From: Globodera rostochiensis
Taxonomy: Eukaryota; Nematoda; Chromadorea; Rhabditida; Heteroderidae
Length of the DNA: 64,000 nucleotides
Direction of reading: 5' to 3'
Assembly (NCBI GenBank): GCA_018350325.1
Contig: JAEVLN010000017.1
Coordinates: 1,264,666-1,328,665 of the forward strand
Below are positions 47,433 through 58,944 of this stretch, one piece after another. The notes beneath the pieces are model-generated. The model worked only from the letters and a program-made list of their open reading frames with translations, did no database searches and was not told the origin of the DNA. How positions within the stretch are numbered: the stretch's first letter is position 1; the number at the start of each line of letters is the position of its first letter. Position numbers and translations under genes: made by a program.

Positions 47433-48568
47433 TAAATGCTGCTGCTTGCGTTCAGTCGTGTTTAGAAAACTTTTTTCTTTAAAAAATTTGTCATTTTGAT
47501 ATCATTCGAAGGTTTTCAGTCTGCTATGAGAATCAAAAGCCAAGTGGTGATTACAACCGCCAAAAAGGATAAATTTTATATCTAAAGTTTGTTCTTATTA
47601 GCATATTTTACTTCGAATGATTCAAATTTACGATTTGGTTCGCTATTATGGGAGCAGATGGTGTTGTGCATTATATGTTTACTAGATGTACTCAATTCAA
47701 AAAATTATTCTTTTATTAAATCCTAACTCTGAAATTGTCTCATTTCTGTCATCTTCACCACTTTTGTAATCCATTTGCGAACAATGGTCCATGGTTTTAG
47801 CAAGAAATTCTTTTGTACGCTTTTAGGCATTTATAAATTCTTTTAAAATGGATTTATTTGTGTACTTCAACAAGTGAATTTGCACTGCTGGCGGGCGGGC
47901 CCATAACAAGGGGGCGTGGGCTGAAGCCACGCCCCCGAACATTATGGAAGGGGAGAAGTCTTTTTTGTTGAAACTAGGGTCCCCGACCCCGAACCCGAGC
48001 CCAAAAAAGGGGTCGTCCCCGACCCCGACATGGCCAGCCCCGGCTCCCCGACCCCGTCCCTGACCTTTTTTGCAAATTCCAACAAAAACAACAAATTCCT
48101 AAAATTCTCTCGCGCCAACCACCCCAGCCCCTCCCCCCTCTCAACTTTTTTTTAGAAAAATTGCTGATAAAAGTTCGTTCAAAGCAAAACTTAGCCACTA
48201 CAAGATTTTTGGAGAAGTTTTCGCCTTTCGAAAAAATTTGATGATTATTATTCTGTTGGGTCAAGTCAAACATGACATGAACTCCATCAAATTTTTTTCA
48301 GAAATTACAAAATTGCCTTTACTTTTGAAATAAAAATAAAATTATATTTTATGCTTGCCTAGTGATGACATTGCTATAATTTTATGAAAAAAATGCTGAA
48401 TTTTTATGAAGAAAAATTTAGTGAACAAAATTTTTTTCAACTCCGAACCCCGACCCCGATCCCGAAAAATTTAATATTTTTGTAATACAATTCATATTCA
48501 ATTTTTTCATTGAATCAGATATTTACAAATTCATTTCCCTACATTTAATTATTAAAATGGCTTAACAA
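47433..48568. other. Intergenic region with GC-rich element remnant
   Basis: No exon seen. Around 47978-48070 repeated CCCCGACCCCGA units begin with TAGGGTCCCCGACCC, and similar CCCCGACCCCGATCCCG sequence returns at 48440. This could be another miniature element whose right end is unclear. Confidence 0.55.
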
Positions 48569-49798
48569 ATGTTAGAGTTGGATGCCGGTACCCAAATGGT
48601 ACATGGCAAATTATGCACTCGTTAGGAGACGGGTCATTTGGGCAAATTATTTGGCCCTGCATCCAGAATTGCAAGCGGCGCTAAAAATTGGACAGGAAGC
48701 AGAGTTTTCTATGGAAGTATCAAATATTTTTGTTTTTTCTTAATAATATGTTTTATAATATTTTAACTTTTGATTATTCTAATAATGTTAATCCTAATTT
48801 AGGAAGAAGTGCTTAGAGCCATACCGAAGCTCGACCCAGAAGAAAAAATCTTCTTTTGTCGCGGCTTTGAATGTGGATTGGCTTCACTGGACCCGGAAAG
48901 CGGCCAGCTCCAGGAGTTTAATTATCTTGCGTAAGTCTATAATTTATAAGTGATTTATGAATAAAAAATAATAATTTTAATTTTTTGTATTAAGCATGTC
49001 CGTCGTAGGACATGAAATTGACACCATATTCGCAATGCATTGGGCCGGTTCACCATTGGCACGGCATTGTCCGTTGGCCTCCAGATTTGATTTTGGATTG
49101 GCGGAGCGATTTATCGAAAATGTAAAATTATAAGTTATTTAAATATTTTTTTAAAAAAATGAAAATTTTTGCAAACCCTAAAATAAATAAATTATATCAT
49201 TTATTTATCAAAAAAAATGGATTTTATTGTTTTTACAGGGACTACCGCGCAAGCATAGTGGCGTACCGCGTTTTAAGGGCACTCCAAAGTACGCCTCGCT
49301 GGCCGCCCATACACGCATAACAACGACATCAAAAGACGACATCGAAGCGTGGTGCTATTCGTTGATTGAGCTGCTTCCGGGCCTCTTCCGTGGCACTTCT
49401 ACTCCATGGAAGAAAGAAAGGTAAAAATAATAAGAATTTTTAAACTTTTTATTAATTCTTTTTTGGTTTAATACTAAAAATTAAATGAATTTGTAATTTC
49501 TGTAATTAAAATGATTAAATTATTTTCCCGTTAAGATTCACACAATGAAAAGGATGCGCCTTGAACCCGGATTTGATTAACGCAATGCCCTCTTTTCGTT
49601 GCTGGGTGGATTGTGCATATCATCCGGCACATCGTACTTTTTTATATTTATTGATAAAAAATTTTTATATTTTTCAAGCTATATTTGCATTTGCAGAATC
49701 GGCTACAATACGGCGATAATGTCGACTATGAAATGTTGGAGCGTCTTTTGCGGGGGCTTCTTATACGCTCTTCAGCGTTGGAAGTCCCCTACGATTGA
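48569..49798 (+). pseudogene. CK1/TTBK-like kinase, degenerate
   Basis: Exons about 48569-48716, 48803-48930, 48995-49121, 49239-49420, about 49536-49630 and 49697-49798. Seen: MLELDAGTQ, Gly loop LGDGSFGQ, ALKIGQEAEF (beta-3 Lys), DFGLAERF, FKGTPKYASLAAHTR (CK1/TTBK activation segment) and LQYGDNVDYEMLERLL. Lesions: one missing base in the AAA run near 48598, one missing base near 48640, loss of the HRD catalytic loop between FAMH and DFG, TGA at 49546, and TGA at 49796 where the family has Trp of DWE. It cannot be an active kinase. Confidence 0.78.
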
Positions 49799-50384
49799 GA
49801 AGCAAACAGAAAGAATAATGGACCTCCAAACACAATTGATAAACTTTCGACAGATGAAATTGTAAGCATTTACAATAGTCGCTAGCACGATCAAAATTTT
49901 AAAAACAAACAAAAATGTTATTGAAATTCTAAAATTTAAATTTATAAATTCCTTATATCTTTTTAATCAAACGAAATTTTGAGTTCAATCAATGTATCCG
50001 TAATCTTTGTAATTCTGATAAATTTGAAAAAAACAACTTTTCCAATATGAATTTCTTATATTGCAATTAATAGGCTATTGTCATAAAATGTTTGAATAAA
50101 ACTAAGGTAAGCGTTAGCCTGTGTTACAGGTTTCGAAAATCGAAAGAAAATTCAATGATGGAAATATAATGTCTGACAATATGACAATGTGCTGTCTGCC
50201 GCATGTTATTTCTGTCGCGGGCAACGACGTTCAATGGAAGACGACGGCCCCTCACCCGTGCCAACATCGGACGGAAGCCAGCCAATCTTTGTACATTTTG
50301 CCCCAGTTCATAATCAAAATTTACGCCTCTGTCACCCCTCCAATTTTCACTTCCTCCTCCCCCCCCCCCCGGCACATTAACAAA
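49799..50384. other. Spacer, no gene seen
   Basis: AT-rich sequence after the kinase remnant. A minus-strand frame around 50124-50375 is not supported by splice or family signals. Confidence 0.5.
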
Positions 50385-50470
50385 TTCAAAGCAATAAGCA
50401 TTTCTTGGAAATTCTTTTTTTCAGAAAATGTTATTTAATTATTAATCAGAAAATAAATTTTTGAGTAGTT

Positions 50471-50785
50471 TCAATAGCGGCCGGTTGTAAGCGTGTCGCA
50501 ATGCGTATTGCTCATTTTCAAACCGTCAACGGCTTCTCTTCGTTTTAAGAGCGCCTTTCTCAGCATTCTTTTCAATTCCAACAATTTTTCTTTTTCTTTA
50601 AAGTCATTAATTATTTTAATTTTTTCCCCAATGTTTTGGTCCAACTTTTTCACCGATAGCCCGTCAAAAATTTGGATAAACTCCCACCGCTCTCCGTACA
50701 ATTCGTACGGACAACATTCTCCGTCCAAAAAATCCAAAATTCCTTTGGCGCTCATTCGCATCTCCGGCACAACATTCAACAGATT
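50471..50785 (-). pseudogene. C-terminal exon of a Ser/Thr protein kinase, copy A
   Basis: A good acceptor (TTTTAAG) at 50786 opens NLLNVVPEMRMSAKGILDFL, the subdomain XI pattern 'LL...P..R.SA..IL.F', followed by a Lys/Glu-rich coiled tail and a stop. No other kinase parts are recognisable next to it, so it is a fragment or the last exon of a gene I cannot assemble. Confidence 0.5.
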
Positions 50786-51035
50786 CTTAAAATGTAAAAA
50801 TGCACTTATGAAAACTCAAATAAAAAGAATGATGCATCAAATACATAACAGCGGTTCAAGATATCACCAATATTTAAAATAAAAGAAAAAAGTTTTGGAT
50901 CCTTTTCCCTAAACCCAGCAGGCTACATTCATTCAGCACTCAGTGATTTAAAATGCCAAATTTGCTAATTTTAAATAGTATCTGACAGCCAACTCGGCTT
51001 TTTGCTGAATTTAATTAATCCCTCTCAAACAAACT

Positions 51036-51130
51036 CAGTGTGACAAAATTCAATGCTTCAATGGTGAAAAATGCAAGGTTTTCGTCGGAATCGCAAAATT
51101 TGGTATTTCTGTCCCTATTGCGTTTGATAA
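51036..51130 (+). pseudogene. Relic of secreted-gene Cys repeat, copy A
   Basis: Encodes CDKIQCFNGEKCKVFVGIAK, matching exon 10 of the secreted gene (47273), but the following intron and flanking exon sequence are deleted and the frame ends soon after. An upstream match with the same acceptor (AAACTCAG) is retained. No signal peptide is nearby. Confidence 0.75.
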
Positions 51131-51763
51131 ATGCTGCTGCTTGCGTTTAGTCGTGTTTAGAACATAAGGGATAAATTTTCGTATTTTGATATCTAAAGCT
51201 CGTTCTTCTTAGCATATGATCCAAATTTACGATTTGGTTAGCTATTATGGGAATAGGAAGGTATTGTGCATTATATGTTTGTCTATTAGAGCTGCTTGAA
51301 CCAAAAAAAACAGGGATTTTTCGAGTCGAGGCCTGAGGCTTTCTGGCAGCTCTAATATTTTGTCATATGTATGTACTTGTACTGTTTGTATGTTTTTTAT
51401 TTAGAATAGATTTTTAACTTTTTTCTGGACCCATTATTTGTCTATAGGTTTTCAAACGTCGGAGAGTCGGGGAGTCGAACACCAATGCTTATGCCTGGGC
51501 ATTCTCTCCCCATCTGTCCCTTTTCCCCAAGTCCATCCGGGAGTCAACGGTGCTTAATCTAAGGGGGGGGGAGGGGCACAGTGCGCCTCCCTCACTGGTA
51601 GCACCGGATGGTTGCCATTTCTGGGAAAAGATCCATCGACACCAGTTGAAAATTGCAATGGTCAAGTTTGCCCGGCCTAAATGGGCTAAAGTAAGCTTAA
51701 TAAAGAGAGGGCCAATGAAATGGCCAGGTTTGCCCAACGGAGGTACAGTAAGAGATAGGCAAA

Positions 51764-51855
51764 ATCGCAACCCCGACTGGGGCTCGAACCCACGAAAATT
51801 GTGTTTGAAGGACGCTCCGCGGGCACTGTTTAAGGAGTTGTCTCCAGGCTAACGG
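51764..51855 (-). repeat. tRNA-derived (SINE-like) segment, copy A
   Basis: The minus strand carries GTGGGTTCGAGCCCC, a good polymerase III B box. A TAGCCTGGAGA about 60 bp upstream is only a weak A box and no cloverleaf can be drawn. Repeated in copy B at about 53977-54069. Confidence 0.4.
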
Positions 51856-52595
51856 TTATATTTGTTCCCATTTTATCTCTACCATTTGGTAGGGTTTGGA
51901 GAATTTAGATTCTCTTTTTGCTTAAAATATTTTGGCGGTATTGGGACGAGAAGTTAGGTTGAATGCGCATTCTTAATACCCCCCCCCCACCCTGCAAATT
52001 TACCTAACAAACAATTCTGCTTATTTTACATCTAGATTTGAAAGCATTTCTTCAACTCAAATTCCAAATTTCGAGCGTTTCGCAACATTGTGAAAAAGTG
52101 CAAGTTTATCGGTTTAATACGATGAAATGGTAAAAAGAATTTGGATCTGGATTTTGGAAATGAACTGGGTCTGAATTTACCTGGATTAAAAATGCAGGTT
52201 TCTGGATATCCAGATCCAGAGTGCTCCGGCGAAAATACCTGGATTCTGAATCTGGAGTCTAGAAAAATCTAGGTCTGGATCCAGATCCGTTCGGGCTTTA
52301 GAAATTCCACCAAAAATAATAGAAATTTGCCTCATTGATTCAATCACATCACTTTGCTTTTCCGTCGTTGGCCCCTCCGATTACAGCAAACAATTCGCTA
52401 TGCTTTTGACCGATTTCCTAAAACAACAAATTTTTGAACTTTAAAGAAGGTATTAAATGCGGCGGGTGGACCTATTCCGATCAAAAAACATTTGTTGTTT
52501 CATTTAAATTTTAAAATTTTGTTTTTACGGTTCTTGTGGATTATGTGTCAACAAAAAATAAATAATTTTATTTAAAGTTGATAAAAAGGTGTTTC

Positions 52596-54809
52596 TTCAA
52601 AGCAATAAGCATTTCTTGGAAATTCTTTTTTTCAGAAAATGTTATTTAATTATTAATCAGAAAATAAATTTTTGAGTAGTTTCAATAGCGGCCGGTTGTA
52701 AGCGTGTCGCAATGCGTATTGCTCATTTTCAAACCGTCAACGGCTTCTCTTCGTTTTAAGAGCGCCTTTCTCAGCATTCTTTTCAATTCCAACAATTTTT
52801 CTTTTTCTTTAAAGTCATTAATTATTTTAATTTTTTCCCCAATGTTTTGGTCCAACTTTTTCACCGATAGCCCGTCAAAAATTTGGATAAACTCCCACCG
52901 CTCTCCGTACAATTCGTACGGACAACATTCTCCGTCCAAAAAATCCAAAATTCCTTTGGCGCTCATTCGCATCTCCGGCACAACATTCAACAGATTCTTA
53001 AAATGTAAAAATGCACTTATGAAAACTCAAATAAAAAGAATGATGCATCAAATACATAACAGCGGTTCAAGATATCACCAATATTTAAAATAAAAGAAAA
53101 AAGTTTTGGATCCTTTTCCCTAAACCCAGCAGGCTACATTCATTCAGCACTCAGTGATTTAAAATGCCAAATTTGCTAATTTTAAATAGTATCTGACAGC
53201 CAACTCGGCTTTTTGCTGAATTTAATTAATCCCTCTCAAACAAACTCAGTGTGACAAAATTCAATGCTTCAATGGTGAAAAATGCAAGGTTTTCGTCGGA
53301 ATCGCAAAATTTGGTATTTCTGTCCCTATTGCGTTTGATAAATGCTGCTGCTTGCGTTTAGTCGTGTTTAGAACATAAGGGATAAATTTTCGTATTTGAT
53401 ATCTAAAGCTCGTTCTTCTTAGCATATGATCCAAATTTACGATTTGGTTAGCTATTATGGGAATAGGAAGGTATTGTGCATTATATGTTTGTCTATTAGA
53501 GCTGCTTGAACCAAAAAAAACAGGGATTTTTCGAGTCGAGGCCTGAGGCTTTCTGGCAGCTCTAATATTTTGTCATATGTATGTACTTGTACTGTTTGTA
53601 TGTTTTTTATTTAGAATAGATTTTTAACTTTTTTCTGGACCCATTATTTGTCTATAGGTTTTCAAACGTCGGAGAGTCGGGGAGTCGAACACCAATGCTT
53701 ATGCCTGGGCATTCTCTCCCCATCTGTCCCTTTTCCCCAAGTCCATCCGGGAGTCAACGGTGCTTAATCTAAGGGGGGGGGGGGGAGGGGCACAGTGCGC
53801 CTCCCTCACTGGTAGCACCGGATGGTTGCCATTTCTGGGAAAAGATCCATCGACACCAGTTGAAAATTGCAATGGTCAAGTTTGCCCGGCCTAAATGGGC
53901 TAAAGTAAGCTTAATAAAGAGAGGGCCAATGAAATGGCCAGGTTTGCCCAACGGAGGTACAGTAAGAGATAGGCAAAATCGCAACCCCGACTGGGGCTCG
54001 AACCCACGAAAATTGTGTTTGAAGGACGCTCCGCGGGCACTGTTTAAGGAGTTGTCTCCAGGCTAACGGTTATATTTGTTCCCATTTTATCTCTACCATT
54101 TGGTAGGGTTTGGAGAATTTAGATTCTCTTTTTGCTTAAAATATTTTGGCGGTATTGGGACGAGAAGTTAGGTTGAATGCGCATTCTTAATACCCCCCCC
54201 CACCCTGCAAATTTACCTAACAAACAATTCTGCTTATTTTACATCTAGATTTGAAAGCATTTCTTCAACTCAAATTCCAAATTTCGAGCGTTTCGCAACA
54301 TTGTGAAAAAGTGCAAGTTTATCGGTTTAATACGATGAAATGGTAAAAAGAATTTGGATCTGGATTTTGGAAATGAACTGGGTCTGAATTTACCTGGATT
54401 AAAAATGCAGGTTTCTGGATATCCAGATCCAGAGTGCTCCGGCGAAAATACCTGGATTCTGAATCTGGAGTCTAGAAAAATCTAGGTCTGGATCCAGATC
54501 CGTTCGGGCTTTAGAAATTCCACCAAAAATAATAGAAATTTGCCTCATTGATTCAATCACATCACTTTGCTTTTCCGTCGTTGGCCCCTCCGATTACAGC
54601 AAACAATTCGCTATGCTTTTGACCGATTTCCTAAAACAACAAATTTTTGAACTTTAAAGAAGGTATTAAATGCGGCGGGTGGACCTATTCCGATCAAAAA
54701 ACATTTGTTGTTTCATTTAAATTTTAAAATTTTGTTTTTACGGTTCTTGTGGATTATGTGTCAACAAAAAATAAATAATTTTATTTAAAGTTGATAAAAA
54801 GGTGTTTCT
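52596..54809. repeat. 2.2-kb tandem duplication, copy B
   Basis: Head-to-tail copy of 50385-52595. It contains the second kinase C-terminal exon (52682-52996, -), the second Cys-repeat relic (about 53247-53340, +) and the same tRNA-like segment. Its right end, with the stretch ending GATAAAAAGGTGTTTC, reappears inverted at about 55028-55075. Confidence 0.95.
52682..52996 (-). pseudogene. C-terminal exon of a Ser/Thr protein kinase, copy B
   Basis: Identical in translation to 50471-50785. It is the copy nearer the lipid-kinase-like exons at 55.1-55.6 kb, but I cannot link them by phase. Confidence 0.5.
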
Positions 54810-55075
54810 AGGGGTTTTCTGGGTCGTAGTGTCCGAATCTGTGTTCGATTTAAGCAAATTGTAAACCTTGAACACGAATTTGAACAATTTTCGAAAAATG
54901 TTTTTTCGCATTTTTTCATTAAATTTATTTTTGATGATTAAAGAATAGCAGTTTGGTGGCTGTCCGGGGTTTGAAATAGGTTGAAATGGAGGTCGAATTC
55001 GGAGTCTACGACCCCGAAAACCCCTAGAAACACCTTTTTATCAACTTTAAAAAAATTATTATTTTTTGTTGACAT
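54755..55075. repeat. Inverted repeat flanking 200-bp core
   Basis: Left arm 54755-54830 (TTTAAAGTTGATAAAAAGGT then GTTTCTAGGGGTTTTC) and right arm about 55009-55075 are inverted copies, enclosing a core with GAACACGAATTTGAAC. This may be a fold-back element that also set the right edge of the 2.2-kb duplication. Confidence 0.7.
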
Positions 55076-55099
55076 ATAACCGAAAAGAGCCTGTTTTAC

Positions 55100-55613
55100 C
55101 TCAGTAACCGGCCGTAAAACCAACAAAATGCTGTTCGAAGACGACTCTTTTCCCTTTCCACCCAAAGTATTTGGCAACGTTTTCATAAACGTGTGCACAT
55201 CGCCGTCACCGGAAATGGTTTTTAGCAGAAATTTCTTGTCCATTGTACGAAAAACTCTTTTGCCAAGCGTATTTTGCTCTACCAAATCGTCGGATAAAAA
55301 TGATTCCTTAAAAATTATTGAGTTTTTTCCAATTGTTTTTAATATACCGCCAAGTCTCGGTAGCTAATTTTGAATGTTTGTCGTAAAGCATCAAATGTTT
55401 CCTCTGCATAGACTTCAAATTTCGAATTTGCGTTTACTTTTCTCCAACCAAAGCCGGCTTCTTTTTGCTTTTCACTGTCCCTCAAATCTATGCAAAAATA
55501 TGCACCCAAAAGATCTTGCATTCTCTCATTATCATTATCCCTTTTGAAGTGCTCATTATCGTCCACCAATTGCTGCAGCGCCAAAAATTCGTCACAAATA
55601 TTGTCATTTTCAT
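55100..55613 (-). pseudogene. Fragment resembling phosphatidylinositol-phosphate kinase N-lobe
   Basis: Two exons in phase, 55613-55348 and 55306-55100. The first ends FEVYAEETFDALRQTFKISY, like the 'F..LR..F.I...DY' entry of PIP kinases. The second has RVFRTMDKKFLLKTIS and HTFMKTLP, like 'F..T.D.RFLIKT...E...L..MLP'. Neither the catalytic DLKGS nor later motifs are found. The 5' end is lost, possibly because a Helitron lies 155 bp upstream. The family call is from pattern only. Confidence 0.45.
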
Positions 55614-55767
55614 CTTTAGAATAATTTGAAGAAAACCCAAAGCATTAAATCGGAAGTAAAAGTTTTCTTAATATTATTATTACTATAAGTTAAACAAAAA
55701 TGCTTAGTAATAATTTTGTTATTATCAATTTCAAGCCCAATATTTCGTTTTTAAATTTTTGATTTAA

Positions 55768-55798
55768 CTAGCGGTTTAGGTGCGCCTAACGGCGCACC
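55768..55798 (-). terminator. Helitron 3' terminal hairpin and CTAG end
   Basis: Perfect 8-bp stem with 4-nt loop, 7 nt before CTAG. In Helitrons this hairpin signals the end of rolling-circle transfer. Confidence 0.88.
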
Positions 55799-56133
55799 AA
55801 AATCGCTAGAAACTACGGTTGTATTGATCAAAAATCAAATATTTAGAGAGTGCAAAAAGATAAATGAAAGGGGTAAAGTTGATTTTATTTCTATTTTAAT
55901 TTCTGTACCAAAGCAATATTTCCTATAGACACTGCTAGTCCATAAGTATTCTGCTTTGCCTTTTTATTGCTAATCGATATGCTTAAACAGCACTTTGCTG
56001 TTTGTCCGACACATGCCAATTAGATTTTAAATTCCTAACCTATTAATTTCAACCTAATGCAAAAAAAAAGCAATATTACCATTGGTTTAAGAAGTCCACA
56101 CGGAGGGCCAATCTGCAATTCTCTTGATCTCAT

Positions 56134-58944
56134 CTAATCATCTTGGTCTAATAGCTCCTTAAAAACAACATTCTTCACCTTTCTTTCGAAATTATTCTGA
56201 TCTAATCTAATTCTCAGCATGTTCCATGCCCTTGCTCTAGAAAGAGCCACATACAATTGTCCATGGCTAAATACATCCTTTCTTAAATCAATTCCAACTC
56301 TCTCAAGTGTTTGGCCTTGAGCCTTATTAATGGTCATCGCAAAAGCTAACACCAATGGGAATTGGTGCCTATGCAGATCAAAAGGGTATTCTTCGGCACA
56401 GCAAAGTGTGATCCGAGGGATATACACCGTCTGACCTGCCTTATCCCCAGTCAAAATCTTGCATACAATCAAATTCTTGTGCATTTCTTCTACTTTCATT
56501 CTCGATCCATTACAAAGCCCCAATTCTATGTTCATATTTCTAATCAACATAACAATTGCGTTTTTCTTTAATCTTAACTCATGCTTAGAAAACCCTGAGG
56601 GATTCAACGCATTTAAATACTCGTCTAAATATTCATCTGCTCTTTGTCTGTTCTCATCTTCAGCTCGGTCAATGCTTTTGTATACTGTTTCTCCTCCGGG
56701 CATCATATCTAACACCTTTTTGTTCAATTCACTAACATCCACATTCTTTGGTGCCAAAATGGCACTTTTTGCCATTTCATTCCAATTCTCAGAAACAATG
56801 AAGTTTCCAAATATTTCTTCGGCTAAATCTCCATTACTTATGCAATTCTCAGGCAATATCATCTCATCATTTTCATTATTCCATTTACCACTTCCAATCT
56901 CTAAAAGATCTTTGGCAAATTTCTGCTCTGTTTCCAGAGCTCTCATATTCTTTGTCAATTTATACCTTTTAGCTATTCTCCAATACTCACTTCTTTTTAT
57001 GGTCGAATTGACCAATTCAGCTCTCATGGCATGCTTCTGAATTGGAAGGGTCTGACGGAAGTCCCCCGTCCAAAGCATAACTTTGCCACCAAATGCTATA
57101 TCATTATTCATGATTTCTTTCAATTTTTCGTCCAATGTTCTCATCGCGCGCTTATTAATCATAGGCGCCTCATCACAGATAAACAAAACTGTTTCTTTTA
57201 GTTCTTTCCATGCTTTTGATCTTGGGCCAATATTCGAGTTACTCATATCTAAGGACAAACCAAATCTGTTATGCAAGGTTCTGCCAGCAGGCAACAAAGT
57301 TGCTGCCATGCCAGTGAATGCCATTGTAATCACTTTCTTTTTCTCACCTCTAATCAAATGCACAATTGCTGTATTCACATGGGTTTTTCCTGTCCCACCC
57401 GGTCCACTAAGAAAGAAGAACGCGGGTTCATTTACTGGATTCCTTATTCTAGTGATTATCGCATCGCTTATTGCTTTTTGTTCATCATACATCCAAGCAT
57501 AAGCTCTTTGACCCAAATCTAATTCTTCCGCAGCATTAAAAACTTGTTCAATATCGTCATCAACATTAATCTGTTCCATGGAAGGAAAAGCAGCAAGTGT
57601 TTTCCCTGCCTTTATAATACAAAGAGCAATTTCTCTGTACGCTTTAGCGTAAGCAATTTCTTTTCTAAAATTCTTGACGAAGTCTTCAGACAATGAATCT
57701 TTAAACATTTCCCAAAGCTCCTCGGGTTTAGCCGGATTGCAATGGACCAAAATCAATGCAAAGAACTCTCTCAATTTCCATGGCATTTCAAAACTTTCTG
57801 CCTCTTCTAATGCTCTTTTCCATTCTTCATCATTTCTAATCAAACCTCTTTCAAGGCAGGACTCAGCAAAAGTTGTACAGACTTTAACTGAACCATCTAT
57901 ATCTCTAACTGCTTTCAACTCATCAAAAGAGCAAGCGCCTTTCACATTCAACAGCAGCAGTCTCAGGTGATATCTTTCCGGCTCGGCCGGTGACACCTTC
58001 ACCATTCGACCTATCGTGTTGAAATGTGCCTTTCTCTCATTCCACTTTCCTTTCTTTAAACAAAATTTCTCTGGTATCTGGTGATATAACAAAGTCTTTG
58101 CCAAATTACTTGTCTTATTCAGTTCAAAATAAGCAATTAACTCGGAGCCATTATGCATTCTTTCTCTGATCTCTTCTTCATTCATGTTCTCGTCAAAATA
58201 ACACATTTGTTCATCTTGAAGATGAACTGTCAGCGACATAATACTGTGACTTCTATCATACATCGGCAATTCGAAAATTCTCCAGACAGCTTCTTGTGGG
58301 CAAATATATCGTGCATCAATGAATTCTTTTACTTCATCATGGTCTATTTTTTCTCCTAATTCTAGTCTTGCTTTGTCTGGTGGTTTATGCACATACTTAT
58401 GCAAATACTTCACAGAACTAACACTATTTACCTTTTCCAGATTAATATGACATTTGAACATTTTTAACAAATAGAGGTTGTGTGGAACAACCCATCTGTT
58501 ATCTAATTCAGTTCTTCGTCCATTTACAAATACTTCAACAGTTCTACCATCATTTGGTCTTGCATACAAAGCTAAACCATTTTCCAAAACTATGGTTTCT
58601 TCTTGAAATGGTTTTGGGTATCCCTTAGAGCATTTCCTAATCTTTGTTCCATCTTCATTCTGTGTCTCTTCCATGCATGGGCAATTCTGGTTTAAAGCGC
58701 CGCATGGACCATGAATCATAAATCTTTTAACCAAAGCATACAAATCCGGATGCCGTTCTTTATCTGGTATCAAAGCACTAATTCCTCTCTTATCCACATT
58801 CTCGCCTGTTATCAATTTATCTTGTTCTGCCAAAGTCAAAAGCAAATGAATGTGCGGCAGTCCCCTCCCTTGGTTCTCCACCGGATACATCCACGCTATA
58901 ACATCTCCAAAAATCTTTGTCTTTGAAATTTTCTTTAATCTCAT
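56134..58944 (-). CDS. Helitron Rep (HUH, Tyr) C-part and Pif1-type helicase
   Basis: 936 codons. The N end has GRGLPHIHLLL, the HUH metal-binding motif of Rep, and then KYLHKYVHK, the paired-Tyr region that cuts and joins DNA. The helicase part has GPGGTGKT (Walker A), CDEAPM (Walker B), WTGDFRQTLPI, LTKNMRA, INKAQGQTL and YVALSRARA, typical of the SF1B Pif1/RecD2-like helicase fused in Helitrons. It overlaps the upstream frame by 128 bp in another frame; relative to intact Helitrons the stretch between 'NPQW' and 'KIFG' appears shortened, so the original single protein is interrupted. The helicase frame is intact. Confidence 0.92.
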   Translation of the reverse strand: MRLKKISKTKIFGDVIAWMYPVENQGRGLPHIHLLLTLAEQDKLITGENVDKRGISALIPDKERHPDLYALVKRFMIHGPCGALNQNCPCMEETQNEDGTKIRKCSKGYPKPFQEETIVLENGLALYARPNDGRTVEVFVNGRRTELDNRWVVPHNLYLLKMFKCHINLEKVNSVSSVKYLHKYVHKPPDKARLELGEKIDHDEVKEFIDARYICPQEAVWRIFELPMYDRSHSIMSLTVHLQDEQMCYFDENMNEEEIRERMHNGSELIAYFELNKTSNLAKTLLYHQIPEKFCLKKGKWNERKAHFNTIGRMVKVSPAEPERYHLRLLLLNVKGACSFDELKAVRDIDGSVKVCTTFAESCLERGLIRNDEEWKRALEEAESFEMPWKLREFFALILVHCNPAKPEELWEMFKDSLSEDFVKNFRKEIAYAKAYREIALCIIKAGKTLAAFPSMEQINVDDDIEQVFNAAEELDLGQRAYAWMYDEQKAISDAIITRIRNPVNEPAFFFLSGPGGTGKTHVNTAIVHLIRGEKKKVITMAFTGMAATLLPAGRTLHNRFGLSLDMSNSNIGPRSKAWKELKETVLFICDEAPMINKRAMRTLDEKLKEIMNNDIAFGGKVMLWTGDFRQTLPIQKHAMRAELVNSTIKRSEYWRIAKRYKLTKNMRALETEQKFAKDLLEIGSGKWNNENDEMILPENCISNGDLAEEIFGNFIVSENWNEMAKSAILAPKNVDVSELNKKVLDMMPGGETVYKSIDRAEDENRQRADEYLDEYLNALNPSGFSKHELRLKKNAIVMLIRNMNIELGLCNGSRMKVEEMHKNLIVCKILTGDKAGQTVYIPRITLCCAEEYPFDLHRHQFPLVLAFAMTINKAQGQTLERVGIDLRKDVFSHGQLYVALSRARAWNMLRIRLDQNNFERKVKNVVFKELLDQDD

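Larger units (their letters stand above)
50385..52595. repeat. 2.2-kb tandem duplication, copy A
   Basis: Copy A and copy B (52596-54809) are head to tail and nearly identical. I noticed only a T deletion near 53397, differences in G/C homopolymer length (51564 against 53773; 51979 against 54194) and little else. The unit contains a kinase C-terminal exon (-), a relic of the third Cys repeat of the upstream secreted gene (+), a tRNA-like end and CTGGAT-rich repeats. Confidence 0.95.

Noticed and set aside
54538..54640. Further kinase exon on the minus strand of copy B
   Set aside because: A good acceptor exists but every frame hits a stop or needs an indel; not enough to call.
56459..57040. 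Plus-strand frames opposite the Helitron
   Set aside because: They are antisense shadows of the well-supported helicase and Rep frames.
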